Positions 38,401 through 51,217 of a stretch of 64,000 nucleotides of DNA are shown here, piece by piece. The notes beneath the pieces are model-generated. The model did not search any database and was not told where the DNA came from. It worked only from the letters and a program-made list of their open reading frames with translations. The stretch's first letter is position 1; the number at the start of each line of letters is the position of its first letter. A program made the translations under genes and the position numbers. This DNA is from Syngnathus acus (Eukaryota > Chordata > Actinopteri > Syngnathiformes > Syngnathidae): NCBI RefSeq assembly GCF_901709675.1, contig NC_051093.1, positions 3,183,053 through 3,247,052 on the forward strand. Reading direction: 5' to 3'.

Positions 38401-39109
38401 GTAAATTTTCACAAATCGATGGCCGCATGCCTACGGAGGCCACCGTTAGCACGTTAGCACCAGAACTTTGTCTGCAAGGTTCTTGGTGATTTGTATTTGC
38501 TGTCAAGTTGTCAGTCAGGCTTGGACTCACCAGGACCCGCCCCCCGGGTGGTCCTTGACTGGCAAGTGACACGCCCAGCCACATGTCTTCAACCACGTCC
38601 TCGGACGGCTCCAAGTCTGAAAAGAAGCAAGGACATGGGTGGGGAAGGGGCGGGGCCTCTGCTACTATCGCCACAGTCCCGCCAAACAGGAAGTAGTGTT
38701 GAGCGAAAGAAAGTTTGCCTCACTTGTCTTGATGAGCGATAGCCTCTTGCAATCCGATTGGTTACCAGTGAGCGGGCAGAAGTACACGCCCCCTGTTCGA
38801 TTGGCCGGCACTTCCGCCTCCGCCATCTCTCTGGGAGCGCCGACCAATAGACTTTGATGAGTGGAGATGATGCAAGACACATGTCAGTGCTTTTTGGTGT
38901 TAGTGTTTAGGGGGGGAGGTGTGTTCAAAGAAAAGGTCAGAGGTTACTCACAGGTGCGTGCGTGACTTGAGGTCAAGATGCAGAGCGACTGAAAGTCCAA
39001 AAAAAGTTCCGTCCGCCCCTGTCTTGAGTAGCGGGAAGCGCGTGTCCACGTTGGACCCCGCACATGCCAACACATACACGCTCACCACCAGGCACATGCA
39101 TGTCGCCAT
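32481..39109 (-). CDS. itga3: integrin alpha-3
   Basis: Laminin-receptor alpha subunit that pairs with beta-1. The minus-strand start ATG at 39109 gives signal [18 protein letters not shown] then [10 protein letters not shown]; an in-frame ATG at 39154 is an alternative. Clear N-terminal exons: 39109-38952; about 38857-38716 ([20 protein letters not shown]); 38617-38530 ([20 protein letters not shown]); 38431-38308 (GHRFVKIYG .. [10 protein letters not shown]). FG-GAP blades with calcium sites DLDNDG (near 37256), DLDRDG (near 37010) and DVDGNKHPD (near 36700) follow, then [12 protein letters not shown]. Thigh/calf regions include [20 protein letters not shown] (near 33890), matching the human WPYEVSNGKWLLYPTEIT. 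The transmembrane segment [20 protein letters not shown] (about 32800) joins exon 32638-32481 with [10 protein letters not shown] and stop TTA (32481-32483). No inserted I-domain. About 25 exons; several middle boundaries are not fixed. Human RRRRQ furin site was not found. The 51-residue tail resembles the alpha-3B/6B form. Confidence 0.87.
37628..37665. repeat. (CA)n microsatellite
   Basis: CA-rich array in an itga3 intron. A second one is at 38185-38236. Confidence 0.85.
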
Positions 39110-39154
39110 AGAGACACTCACATGCACACGCCTTGAAAAAACACATACACACAC

Positions 39155-42100
39155 GCGTTACATCAATAAAACAAAAAAATTAACATGTTGGCCTTAACAT
39201 GTAACAAGAAAGTGCTAAAGGAATATGACGGTGACAAAATATATAAAAAACAATTAAATGTCGTGACCATATGAATTAAATCATATAAATAACATCACTT
39301 CAACATGTACGTAATGACGCATGTAACTTGAATTAGATTAAATATAACGTGAAGATGTGACATGCAATGTGATTAAGTTACACATGTAATCGAAAAAGCT
39401 ACGTACGAGACAAAACATGTTAAGTAAATGTCATCTAAACATGTATGTGAACAAACATGTAACAAAGACGTAATAAAACATGGCAGACGCAATACTGCAA
39501 AATACAAATTGAACATGTCAATGTCAACATGTAACATACGAATGAAATTTAATGCAAACGTGTAAGAAGTGAAAACATAATAAAACGGAACGCAAACGCG
39601 CATTTTTTGCAGAAACTCCATTTGAACGAAGAAGAAATCAGCATTTACGTCATCTCAAGTAAAATTAACGTTTCACTCCTCAAGGTCAAAAAAGCTTTTC
39701 AGGAATGAAGGAAAACAACAACCTGTTGAGATCAAGTCGCGACACAATCACCTTCTTGAGTGCGCTTGGCGTCCTCCGCTCGCCGTCGTCCGCTCCGCCG
39801 CTGACCGGCTGCCCTCTTCCTCTTTCTCCTCCTCCTCCTCCTCCTCGTCCTGGTCCCCCTCATTCTCATTCTCCAGCCACTCGCAAATGAAATCATGTCT
39901 GCACGCCCGCCCACGCACAGTCACAAATGGATTCGTGCGAGGGCACCTTCATTGTGGTATTTTATGAGGCCCGTGCGCGCGCGTGCCCGCGGGTATCCGT
40001 GTATGTCTGCGTACTCACGCGCACTCCGTGGGCTGTTCTCTGCTTCCTGTCTTTGTGATTGGGACTTCCCTTTCACTTGTTTTTTCGTTTTCATCATCAA
40101 GATCAAATCATGACTCCGCAACAAACAAACCAAAAGGCCTTCGGCATCGTGAGCGCGCACATTATTTCATTACAGGCATAGCTTGAATCCGCCACAAAAC
40201 ACAAGGTCGCAGCTGAGGCCAACAGCACCTGTGTAACATGTCAAATGTAAAAAAAAAAACGACGTCAGCCTTTTCATAATTTTTTTTAATAATATACCAA
40301 ATTCTCCAAAATTGTTTAGCTCTTTCCTTCCTTTCCACTACCTTCTGTCCTTCCTTCCTATTTAAGTGCCTGCTTTTGTCTCAGCCTCTATGTACTACCC
40401 GTGTATCAAATATGCAGGGAACATATGACGAGTGTGTAAACATAATGACTTCTTGTCCACATGATGAGAAAAAGAAGGCGGGGTCTTTGGGTGGGTCATC
40501 CGGAGGTCATTTTAATGTTGGAACATTGTATCATTTTGTACCAGTTCTTGCAGACTATCATGTTTTTTTTTTTTGTTTTTTTTTTACTAATGTTCTTGCT
40601 CATCTTCCATGCCCAAGTTCACTTTCTCATATTCTACACAAACTTATTTATTTCTCTCTCCAACTTCCAAAATGCCGTACATCATTCATTCTTAATCGTA
40701 CAAAAACCTTCGGCAGTACAAACAAACATGAAGCAGTTCAAGAAAACATCAGGCGGTAGTTACAATTATAAAACATCATTTAAAGCCATTGAGCCATATG
40801 TATCGCCTACGAATGTTATTCAAACACATTCCCCAAAAATTTCCAATAAGAGACGTTGTACAAGTAAAGTGACTTCTAAATTAGAATATATATACTTGTG
40901 CATTTTAATCAATGATTGGGTGTATGTAAATGTATGCTCGTGCACTTTAATTAATGAAATATGAGCATATTGATTTTCTAGCTAACACCAACCTATTTTC
41001 CACAGTAACCCTAAAAGCTAACAGCCCCCGCAGGCATGGAGGGGGCAGCTGTGACGTTATAACAATTGATTGTGTGCTAAAGCACGCACACGTGCTGTAT
41101 TAGTTGATGGTGGTCTGACATCAGACAGGAAGTGGCTGAGATGGTAGATGGGCTGGACAGGAAGTGAAGTGCAGGTCAAAGCTTGGCCATCAGAACAGGA
41201 GAAGACTCCTCAGCCATTTAGCGCTAACAGCTAGCAGTCGTTGAAATGTCTAGATCATCTGTGCGTCCTTGCGAGTGTGCGCTGTTTCTTTTCCGTCTAA
41301 AGGTCGACTTCCTTTTGAGGTCTTCGCAGTAAACATGTCAAAAGGGAAAAGCGGTGCGTGTGAGCACATGTGCGTGGTGACATCAGGCGTCCGCTGGAAA
41401 GCACGCAAAGGCTTTTATCGAGTTTTTTAACGCTTTCTCGCATAGTCTAACTCAGCAAAGCAGCATCCCGTTTCCTTAGAAACTCATTTCACGTCCAGCG
41501 TCTTCTGTGACCACTACTCATCAAATCACATCACAACTTTTGTCATTGGTTTCATATGCAGTTTTCTCCCTTGATGATGATGATGATGATGATGCTGATA
41601 GTGGCTTGGGTGTTTCATGTGCTTCAGTGTTTCCTCAACAAGATGGAATTAGAAAATAGAAATGAAAATCAAGGTGGAAATTTCCCAATTTCTAAGAATT
41701 CAGAAGAGATGGAGGCCCGCAACAGCACCGTCCCCCTTAAAAGACGCATGTGCACCCACACTCTTGACACAACCGACAACTCCAGGACCTTTGAGACCTT
41801 CGAGATCTCCAGAACCCGCAAGACCACCGGTAAGTCGTTTGTCATGGGATGGTTGTGAAAGGACGACTGACTTGTATGCTAACCTTTGGGCGAGGAAGCT
41901 CGATTGATGTCCGGGGCGAATTTCATCCCCAAGATAAGTCACTTTGCGTTACATCGTTAAAAATTCTACCAAAGAATTTCAAAATAAGAGACATTTCAGG
42001 TTCAGAAAGGACAAAAAGAAGCTATGATCACACTAATAATAATAAAAGTACAAATAATAATAATAATTCACATAATTACAATTACAACAAATATTGTATA

Positions 42101-42540
42101 ACTAATCAAGCCATAATCAGAATTATTATTTTTATCATTGTTGACACTGTATGCCAACATTCTGCTTAAACGTGTGCGTTATTAAAATATCATTTGACGA
42201 ATCGAATCCATGTTTCCTTATGAGTGTGCGCGTTTTCGTAGTGAGTCGTGTTGCATTAATTGTGAAACTTTTAGCAGGCTTACCAAAGATGAAGACGGGG
42301 AGCGGCCGTGTGAGGAGAGCTAATATTTTCCGTTAAGAACCACAATTGTCGAAAAGCGTAATCGCTCGCGGGTTTTCCTCCCGAAATGCAGCGTCACTTC
42401 CGATGACGTCGAAGCGGAAAATTAGTGAGAGGAGGTTGCTGTGAAAGGACGATGTCGGGTGTTCCTCAGGGTTCACTGCCAGGTCCCCTCCCACATCGGT
42501 CGCTCTTACGGGCAAAGTGGAATGCGTCATCGTTCGTGCG
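39155..42540. other. itga3 5' flank and intergenic region
   Basis: Non-coding as far as can be seen. 39240-39600 is A/T-rich with a recurring ACATGTAA motif. 39780-39860 is a CT-rich tract that could belong to the itga3 promoter. 40540-40990 is AT-rich and its right half (TATGAGCATATTGATTTTCTAGCTA) resembles 60585-60620. 41570-41595 is a short (GAT)n. 42400-42540 is CpG-rich. No RNA gene recognised. Confidence 0.4.
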
Positions 42541-42554
42541 GGCTAAAAGGAGTA

Positions 42555-43146
42555 TTCGTTTTACTCGCGAGGAGAATTACGGAGAAGGCTCAGTTACAGT
42601 CTCCACTAATTCTCCTCTTTTTAATGTTTTGGTTGCCCTGGTTACAAAAGCGTTGCGACACTAAAAGCTAGCTGATTAGCTAACGAATGTTATGTGGTGC
42701 GAGGCCTTAGACCATTCGTGACTCCAGCAGTGCAGAGTCTGTCCTGTTACTCCTCAGCCAGTTGGCTGACTCGTCCTTGATTAGATATCTCGAAACGCGT
42801 TGAGTGCCATTTTCCTGTGGAACAATGCAACTAGACTTTTCACACAATACTAATATTGAATAAATATGGGATAACTTATATGCAACTACTTCAACAGATA
42901 TGTCTTTTCTTTAACACTTAAAGACAAACAGTCTCGATCAACAACAATCCATAGATAAAAGTTACAGAGTTGATTAGAAGAGAAAGTTCCTTTGAACTAA
43001 ACAGAGAACTTTTTCAAGAGCTCTGCTCATAGCTAGTGAGATAAGAAAGGAAGGGAGTTAAATGAATTCTTTTGAGCTCGATTCGTTGAAACAAGGGGCT
43101 CCAACTCGTAAATTATGAGGCCCTTGGTCAGGCCGACCATCCAACA
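42555..43146. repeat. LTR-like repeat, copy B
   Basis: Same family as 30800-31135: TTTTACTCGCGAGGAGAATT at the left, TAAATATGGGATAACTTATA and AACAACAATCCATAGATAAA centrally, and TTATGAGGCCCTTGGTCAGG at the right. The right edge is about 170 bases from the start codon of the second interferon. Confidence 0.65.
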
Positions 43147-43317
43147 CTTAGTCACCTGGCGCAACGTACACATCTCGATCCTGGTCCTGACCCAGACCGT
43201 CTTGAGGTTTGGATCCGGACCAGGACGGACTGCTGTAACTGGTGACCCATGCGGATATGTGCTCAGTCTGCCGATTTCCACAGCGCACCTCCACCTGCCG
43301 GAACCATCTGAACCATC

Positions 43318-44316
43318 ATGACTGTCTGGAGCACCAGGTCCATATGGACCTCGATTGTCGCTGTGGTGGTCCTGAGCCTACAGCTGTGCAGTGTCAACGT
43401 GATGACGGCGGCTGTGCCAGCTTGCAAAATCCCTGGACACGTAGTCATGGAAGCCCAGAACCTGCTCCGAGACCTGGTAGGTGCCCACCTTGCAACCTTG
43501 AGCGTCCTTTTGAGCTATTGGGACCAGCATGCTGTTTCTGTCCTATAGGGGGCGCTGTTTCCTGTCCACTGCCTGCCGTACAACATCAATGCCACCTTTC
43601 CTCGCGCTGCCATCGCCAACAGCACTCAGGTGAGCTCAAGCGCAAACCTACAACACATCCAAATGACCCAAAAGAAGTCGTGTTGTGATAAAGGTGCTGC
43701 TGTGCGATTTTGGGTTTGCAGTGTCACCAGGCGTTACGGGCACTTCACCACTCGCTGCAGGCGGCGGAGCAGGTTTTTGAGGACTATGACGTACCTCTCG
43801 GAGAAGGCGGACTGGCGTGGGACCACCGCAAACTGGACGACTTTCAGAACCTTCAAAACCGCCTACTGCATAAGGATGGCTGTGTGAGTAACTCCGCCCT
43901 GCCGTCACCTCACAGCCGCTGACTCCGCCTATTTATTAACGGGCTTCTTGTTGATTGCAGCTGCCCGCCACCGCCGCGACTCCTGACCTCGGCTTCACGG
44001 CCTACTTTGGCAACGTGAGCACTCTTCTTCAGCAGCAGGTAACTTTCGGAAGGGCCTAACTTTCATCCATGTTTCCATGGCCTTTTCTGAGCCAAGGCAC
44101 CTAACCTCTCGCATGTTCAGTGGTGACTTGACATCCGAGATGAATTTGTTCTGTGGCTTGCTTTAATTGCAAAATCACAGCAGTGGGGGCGTGTCTCACT
44201 GGCTCTCTCTGCCCACCTAGGACAGCGCCACCTGTGGTTGGTCAATGCTGCGGCGGGACGTGCTCTGGGCCCTAAAGACTGCCCTGCGACGACACCACAG
44301 CTGCTTCAGCTGGTGA
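43318..44316 (+). CDS. type I interferon, group II (four-cysteine) type
   Basis: Second secreted antiviral interferon, on the opposite strand and about 14 kb from the first. Five exons, all introns phase 0: 43318-43476, 43549-43629, 43722-43883, 43961-44038, 44221-44316, total 191 residues. Signal peptide near MTVWSTRSIWTSIVAVVVLS. Mature part starts around ACKIPGHVVMEAQNLLRDL, with HCLPYNINATFPRA in exon 2, CHQALRALHHSLQAAEQVF in exon 3 and CGWSMLRRDVLWALKTALRR in exon 5. The cysteines at ACK, HCL, QCH and TCGW fit the four-cysteine group II pattern, with CGW at the usual CAW position; two further cysteines (DGC, SCFSW) are extra. Three N-glycosylation sites (NAT, NST, NVS). Identity to the first interferon is low, so these are different subgroups (group II, IFNb/c-like), not a tandem duplication. 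Frame intact; subgroup to be settled by phylogeny. Confidence 0.82.
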
Positions 44317-44584
44317 CAGGCACCGCAATAGAATCACACCACCTATTTATATATTTATTTTATTCATCCATCCTGCACGTTTGCATTAAATCTTCTCTTG
44401 CTCAACTTTGTCTTTTGATTTGTTTCATAATTTGTGTTGTATCTCCACACGCACGCACCTATTGAATCGGCGTCTGATTAGACTTTCGGAACGCCAAAAT
44501 AATTATGTGGATAAACAGTAGAGGGCGCCCCTTTACTAACCTGTTTGAAATGACGTCACTGCAACGCAATTGACAGCTTGACGA

Positions 44585-44655
44585 GATGGATCGCTCTAGG
44601 GGTACACTCGCCTGTCTTGTGTGCCGTCATCGTCAGTTCGAATCCCGCATTGACG
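44585..44655 (+). repeat. tRNA-like dispersed sequence, copy 2
   Basis: GGATCGCTCTAGGGGTACAC resembles an A-box region and AGTTCGAATCCC is a good B box. It shares CTCGCCTGTCTTGTGTGC with the copy at 12312. An A-rich tail follows (44672-44698), as in retroposed SINEs. Confidence 0.6.
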
Positions 44656-44707
44656 GTGCGAAGGGGGGGGAAAAAAAAAAAAAAAAGAGAAAAAAAACAA
44701 GGTATTG

Positions 44708-44778
44708 AGGTCGCTCATGACACTCGCCTGTCTTGGGTCCAGGCACCATGAGTTCGATACCCGCGTGTGCGTGTGACA
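44708..44778 (+). repeat. tRNA-like dispersed sequence, copy 3
   Basis: ACTCGCCTGTCTTGGGTCCA then GGCACCATGAGTTCGATACC: the same family as copies 1 and 2, placed directly after copy 2 in the same orientation. The start of the A box is lost. Confidence 0.55.
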
Positions 44779-44899
44779 AAAAATACAAAAATATTAATGT
44801 GACGTAATTATCATGACCACTTGGTGAACTAGGCAAGCAAGAATTGGTCTCCCATTATAATCATGAACATTGTTTTTAAATATATCCGGTATCTAAAAC

Positions 44900-45599
44900 T
44901 GGTGCAACGTGATGGAGAATGCTGTGAGTTATGATTTGGACCATTTTAAGCACTGGAAAGTTTTTTTCTTTCTTGACACGAAATAAGCGGCAACGTTTAC
45001 GCTGAAGTGTCAATTTCCGATGTCAAAGTCCTGACCGGATGTGGTGTGTGACATCTCTACAGCTTGACGCCTGTCTCGAGTGGCGGCGGCGGTCGAGCGA
45101 GAGAGAGGGAAAGAGAGAACGCTCTGCCAACAAGAAGGAGAAACCGAACAAGTGGCGCAGAGGCGGAGGAAAAGTTCCCAAACAAGCTAGAATTCGTCGT
45201 GAGTTCGGTAGCGGAGTGAAAGGTGAACATTAAGCGGCGTTTGGCGCAAAAGGGACGGCGAACAATCGACACTTTGACGAGAATACCCGTCGGGAATGTC
45301 GTCTCGCTCGTGGGAGGCTTGAACCAACCCACGGCGGCGGAAAAGGTACGGACAACTTTTCCTTGCTCTCCCTTGAAAATAAGCGACGGTAACATTTCAA
45401 AACAATTGGGCCATCAGCTATCTCCGAAATGTTAACGTGCCCACCCTGACATGTCCGCTTCGGAAGACCCCCCCCCCCCCCTCATATCACTCCCTTTCCT
45501 CCGTCCATTCAAGTCTGCTTACGCTGCTTGGCGTCACGTCAAACATAAATGCAAGTGTTTGGGCCTGACAGAATCATTATGCAAATAAAACGATGTATA

Positions 45600-45637
<38 letters not shown>

Positions 45638-46425
45638 AACGAGGAAAGCAAAAGTGCTTGGAGGGTGCCGAATTCCTCTTGGAAGCGTTGACACTGGTGA
45701 AGAATGCGCCTTGTGTCAAGCTTGTGAGATGGAGTTGTAGTGGAAGCAGCAGAAGCTTCAAGTGGAACATTTCTTGTAGGACTCGAGCGCCTTCTTGCAG
45801 CGCAAAGCACTTGATGTGTTTTGTTTGCTGACTGTCTGGAGGTTCCTGCGCTGGAAAGCGGGACAAAAACTGGGACAACGTTGACGTCTGCCAACGGGGA
45901 CGACGGCCTGGCTTGCCTCGGCTCATCTCGGCGCTTACGTAACGCACGCATCTGGGAAACGCGGCGTCAAAGCTTCCCAAAACAAGCGTGTGTTGATACC
46001 AAAACTTTGTCGCCGCCGAAGGAAAGTTCATTATCGGCAACGAAGGCAGTTTTGGAAGCATCAGAACCAGGAGCACAGAGATGTCAGCTTATTGGCTGCC
46101 AGTGGGCGGAGTTTGAGTTTGACACCTGCCACAAGATTCGGAATTTGTGAAAACCTTGTCAACGACAAAACAACATGCGTCCTTGTGATCCGGCCAGTCA
46201 ATGCATTGACTTCGTGCGTTCATGACATGACGTCATGGTCTCAAATGATGTCATCCGTTTTATCGATTAAGCATTTCCATTTCAGTGTTTGAATAGTTTC
46301 ATTCAGGCTTTTTTATTTTTACAATTGTTATTATTCACTTATAGCGCTGAAGCTGTGGGGTCTTGTCGTGATGCGGCGCTGAGGCGGCGGCGCTGAGGCG
46401 GCGGCAGCGCTGTGACGTGAGCAGG
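44900..46425 (+). promoter_or_regulatory. caskin2: caskin2 promoter and 5' UTR region
   Basis: 45070-45345 is CpG-rich and ends in a consensus donor (AAAAGGTACGG, exon end about 45345), a plausible non-coding first exon. 46370-46425 is a GGC-rich leader immediately before the caskin2 ATG at 46426. A GT microsatellite is at 45605-45634 and a C-run at 45471-45482. Assignment as 5' UTR is inference. Confidence 0.35.
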
Positions 46426-48126
46426 ATGGGGAAGGAGCAGGACCTCCTGCAGGCGGTGAAGAGCGGCGACCTGCCGTCCACGCACAAGCTTCTGGCCAAA
46501 CTGAAGAGCAGCAGGAGCAGTAAGTTGAAACCTTCACCTCGTTAGCATGAAAGCGTGGAAGCATTTTGGGAGTACTCGGGAATACTTGAAGGATTCCAAA
46601 GTCAAAGTTTGTTGCCAGCGTGTGTTGTTGGAATCCCCCTCACAGCTCGCAGATGGTGCCTCGCCAGGATTAAGGAATTAGCGTCGGGAACGAGGTTGGG
46701 GGGTGCTGCGCTGACTTTATCAGACGCGCCTTCACCTGAACTTCACAATATTTGCACACGCTAAGCCAGGGCTGGGGAAACTTTTCATGCTTAATTTATT
46801 GCCTACCGTTTTCAGGAGATCTCGTCTATTCACTTATCTAAAGAGTCTCAAATGCTTGACAGGTCCGCAATTGACATAAATGGTGGGGTATGTGCCGATC
46901 AAGTTTTTATTGTCTCACAAAGTAAGCCCTCGAGCTAGAAAAAAGGAATTGCAAAACAAATATGCTGCAACACGCTGGCAAATGAGGTAATCAAATAACT
47001 CTGGCACCCAGTCTTCCAAGATGAGCCCAAAATGAACCAGTAGCCCAATTGTCCTCATTTGTTTTCATGTTGGGACCACTGGCGCGATAATGTCACTGTT
47101 TGGTTGTTTTGGCATCATCTGCCGTCCAATCGTTTCTCTGGATAACATGCCAGTCGACAAGTTCAAGCAGAGTGGTACGACATCTCGGAAGAGCGTTTCA
47201 ATTTCATATCGCCAACGTCGTCATCGTCATGTGAGCGAGCTTCCAAACGGATCCACGCATGCTGGCCCACTAGTCGGACGTTTGGCCCCGCCTCCAAGTG
47301 TTTACTACGCTCAAGTCAACACGTTAGCTGGTTAGCTTGTGAGCCACGCTGAGGCGACATGTCGCCACTCGTTTCTCGCTGACATTCTTTCCTTCTTAGC
47401 TGAGAGAGCAAACAAAAGATCTGTCGCTGGCAGGTGGGACTTTGGGGGCTGGCCGGGTCCGCTCCCTACTGTTGACCGCTCCAGACGTGATTGGGGCCAC
47501 TGTATGAGTGTAAAACCTGCACCCAAAACCAAAATGAACAAGATGATAGTCATTCCCGGTCTGTGTGGAGGGCAAATGAAGCGCACCTTCTGGCGAAACA
47601 TTGAAGACGTCTCATGTTGCGCTTTCTAGCCAAGGTGCGCTCCATTTGCTCACCTGCACGTCCTCGTGTCAAAAGGCAATTGAGTTGGGGTTGGTGCTAG
47701 ACTTGTTGAAGAAGCGTTGGGCTAATGATGACGTTGAGCGAATGTGAAGGAGTCGCTCGTCTCCTCCTCGCCTTGGGGCGCTCGCCCGTGACGTCGCCCT
47801 CCACCCTTCGCCCGCGCGCTTTGTCTTGTCCTGGGCTGCTTTCAAGGCTCTTCATGTACGCATCGCTGCTCGCACGACCTCGTCCATCTCAGCAAGTGTG
47901 TGTGTGTGTGTGTGTGCACGCCTGTGTGTGTTTGTTTGCATGTGTGCGAGTAGATGATGACGTCATGGTGCTGGTATGTGAGCGACACCTTTCATCGTCT
48001 GTGCGGGGTTTGGAATTTTGCTGTAGCGGGATAAGAGTTGGATGAGGAAAGATGACAACTTGACAGGAATTGGGACACGGCATGGAAGTCACATGCTCAC
48101 GTGTGCGTGTGCGTGTGCGTGTGCGT

Positions 48127-48161
<35 letters not shown>

Positions 48162-51100
48162 CGTGCGTGCGTGTGATCAAACATCAGCATGCAAGTGAGA
48201 CATTCCACAAAACTGGCGTGTGTTTGCGAGCTTCCCGAGTGGCGTGGCGGGACGGCCCGAGTGGCGAGCGGTTCTCCTTCCTTCCCACAGGAGTCGTGTC
48301 TCCACACGACTGCTGTGGAACATCAGAAGAAAGGAAGGTTCTCCAAAGCAGGAAGCGCTCCATGATTGGCGACTTCCTGTCGGTGGGAACAATAGCGTTG
48401 GGGTGGCAAGTGTGAAGGTTGCGAGAGGCGGCGGCTGACACGCCGGCGGGGTCAGGAGCGGGACACGTCCAGTTGAAAGAAAAGTTTGTCATGAGAGGTC
48501 CAAAGCATGGACAGCGCTTTGCTTTGGCCACACGTCAGCCGTGTCCCGCTACTTGTTTTCCTATCTCCACAAGTCCAACACGCATGAGAGCGCCAAGGTG
48601 TCAAAGACTTGGATTGGAAGCGTTTTGCCAGCGTAGACGCGTAATGATAGCGTGATGGTCCAAGCGCGCCTCTAATTTTAGTCCTCCGCATTCTTGTGGC
48701 ACAACTTTTTCTTGTGAGCAGCAGGAAGGAAGGAAGGAAGGAAGGAAGGAAGGCGGAGGAAGGAGCAAGTGACAAGCTGAAAGCTGCGACTACAGCTGCT
48801 CGCCTCCTGCCCCGTACACAAAATATTTCAAAATAAATTTTCAAGACTAACTTGGGTGTGTGATCAATGATTGCAAGCACACTTAGAGCGTTTTGACCAA
48901 TCCGAGTTTTGCGAGGCTCTCGGTAGGGCAGAGCTTAGAGACTCAACCAAAAGATGGATGGGAGCGATTAGAAGAGGAGGGAAAAAAAAAAACATGGAGG
49001 CACACAAACCATCTTTGATCATCATGATGATGAGGAGGAAGAGTGTGCTGCTGTTTTTGGGGTTCATTAGGAAAAGCAGGTCATGGTTATCAAAGCTACA
49101 CCAAGCGCATTACCGCAGGGAGCCCTGCACCATCTCTGCAATCGCAGTCGTGTGTGTGTCTGCATTCTGCCAGCAAGCTATATTTTTCCTTTTCTTATTT
49201 TTTTCCTATTGATCCACATTCCTCCTGACTGGTCGCCCCTGTGATCAGTTTGAGTTCCTGATGGTGTTTCTCTGCCTTTTGTTCTTGCAGAACTTTTAGG
49301 ATCCACAAAGCGACTCAACATCAACTACCAAGATGCAGATGGGTAATCACAAACACACACACACGCACGCCCCCCCACACACACACACATGCTTGCACAC
49401 TTGTCTGTCCATTTCTTCACTCAAGACCTGATTGAGCTTTCAAACCGGGTTTCGTCCACCTAGCAACAAGCAGTAGCTCGTGATTGGCGAGAAGTACGAT
49501 TGGGATTTTCTAGCTGCAACAAAAAAGGCAACAAGTGTTCGCCAGCTGCTTGTGTCGCCATGTTGACCGAGACCCATTCCTCAAGGGTCTCCACGACAAC
49601 AGATCAACACCTCCCCCCCACCTCAGGCAGTTTCCCCTTTCCCTTCCACTCTTCCATGCAAACAGATGACTTACACATGATGATTCACCTGGAAGGGGAT
49701 GGGGGGGCTTTTCAAGAAAGTGTGTCAGGCATTGTTTGCTGGCAGGGATGAAGATCCCCCCCAATGATACGCAAAGAGGGATTTTCACAGATGATTGATT
49801 GTTTGTGTGGGCGCGCCTCCGTGTGTGTGTTTTCCCATTAGTGGCTCTTTCGCCAGTGGCCATCTTTGTTGTCGTGGCCGCTTGAATGGTGGTGTTACGC
49901 AACAGCGCCTTTGGTCATGTCAGGTCACATGTCCCTGCTTCCGCTGCATTCTTGCACACACAGACGCACACATTCTATAGGACTTATAAACTTATATAAT
50001 TACCTCTATTCATTACAAACGCACCATGAATAAAATATTCTAACGTGTGTGTGCATGCATGACCATGACAATCACCTGGAATCTTGTCAAGGTGTGTCTG
50101 CTTCTGGGCTTGGATTTCACAATAGGAACAAAGGAGACATTTTTATTGTGTTTATCAACATCATATTTTGGGGATGGATTAATAATTCTCAATTCCATTA
50201 AATAAGGCAATTGGGGTCAGGTGTGGTGGCTGCTTTTGGTTTGAAAAACTCATATGCTGCTTGCTTTGTTTTTGGCGAGCAGCTTCTCGGCATTGCATCA
50301 CGCCGCCCTGACGGGCAGCGGCGAGCTGCTGGCGGCGCTGCTGGAGGCCCAGGCCGTCGTCGATGTCAAGGACAGCAACGGTAGGACTGCACGGCTCTGC
50401 TTCATCATCAGTTCCGTTCTATGATTCCCACCCGTAACAACGTCGCTGCCATGTTTGCAGGAATGCGCCCGCTGCATTACGCGGCGTGGCAGGGCAAGTC
50501 GGAGTCGGTGCTGCTGCTGCTGCGTTCGGGAGCGTCCGTCAACGGCGTCTCGCTGGATGGCCACATCCCTCTGCACCTGGCCGCGCAGTACGGACATTAC
50601 CACGTGGTGAGCCAGCCGGCGTCCCGCTACCGCCCGCCGCCTCCGCTAAGTGCCCCGAGTGAAAGAAAGCCGTCTTTTGCTTTCAGTCTGAGATGCTCCT
50701 GCAGCACCAGTCCAACCCGTGCCTGGTCAACAAGGCCAAGAAGACACCGCTCGACCTCGCCTGCGAGTTCGGCCGCGTCAAGGTCAGCGTGTGTGTACGG
50801 CCGCTCAATGAAGATTTTTAAGTTGTGGACCCGCATAGTTGTGCGATAATAAGTGCTGTGGGTGTGGGTGTCAGGTGGCCCAGCTGCTTTTGAGTAGCAA
50901 TATGGTGGCGGCGCTTTTGGAGGGCGAACGCAAGGAGCCCAGCGACTCGGCCTTCACCACGCCACTGCACCTCGCCGCTCGCAACGGCCACAAGGACGTC
51001 ATTGGGTGAGCGTGCCACTCACCGCCGGGTCCATCTTGAGCAACATGACAGTGACTGGCGAGCTGCCCGGGGTGTATCCTGCCTCACGCCCGATCAGCTA

Positions 51101-51171
51101 GGAAATTAATTTATCCATTTGCCTTGCACATGCAGACTGTCTGAAGCCTACAAGCTTAGCGTGTACTCTGT

Positions 51172-51217
<46 letters not shown>

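Noticed and set aside
41556-41858. 100-residue ORF starting with a run of methionines and a hydrophobic stretch, ending at a GGTAAGT donor
   Set aside because: The methionine run is a (GAT)n repeat in frame; no homology recognised and no partner exon. Could be a non-coding exon at best.
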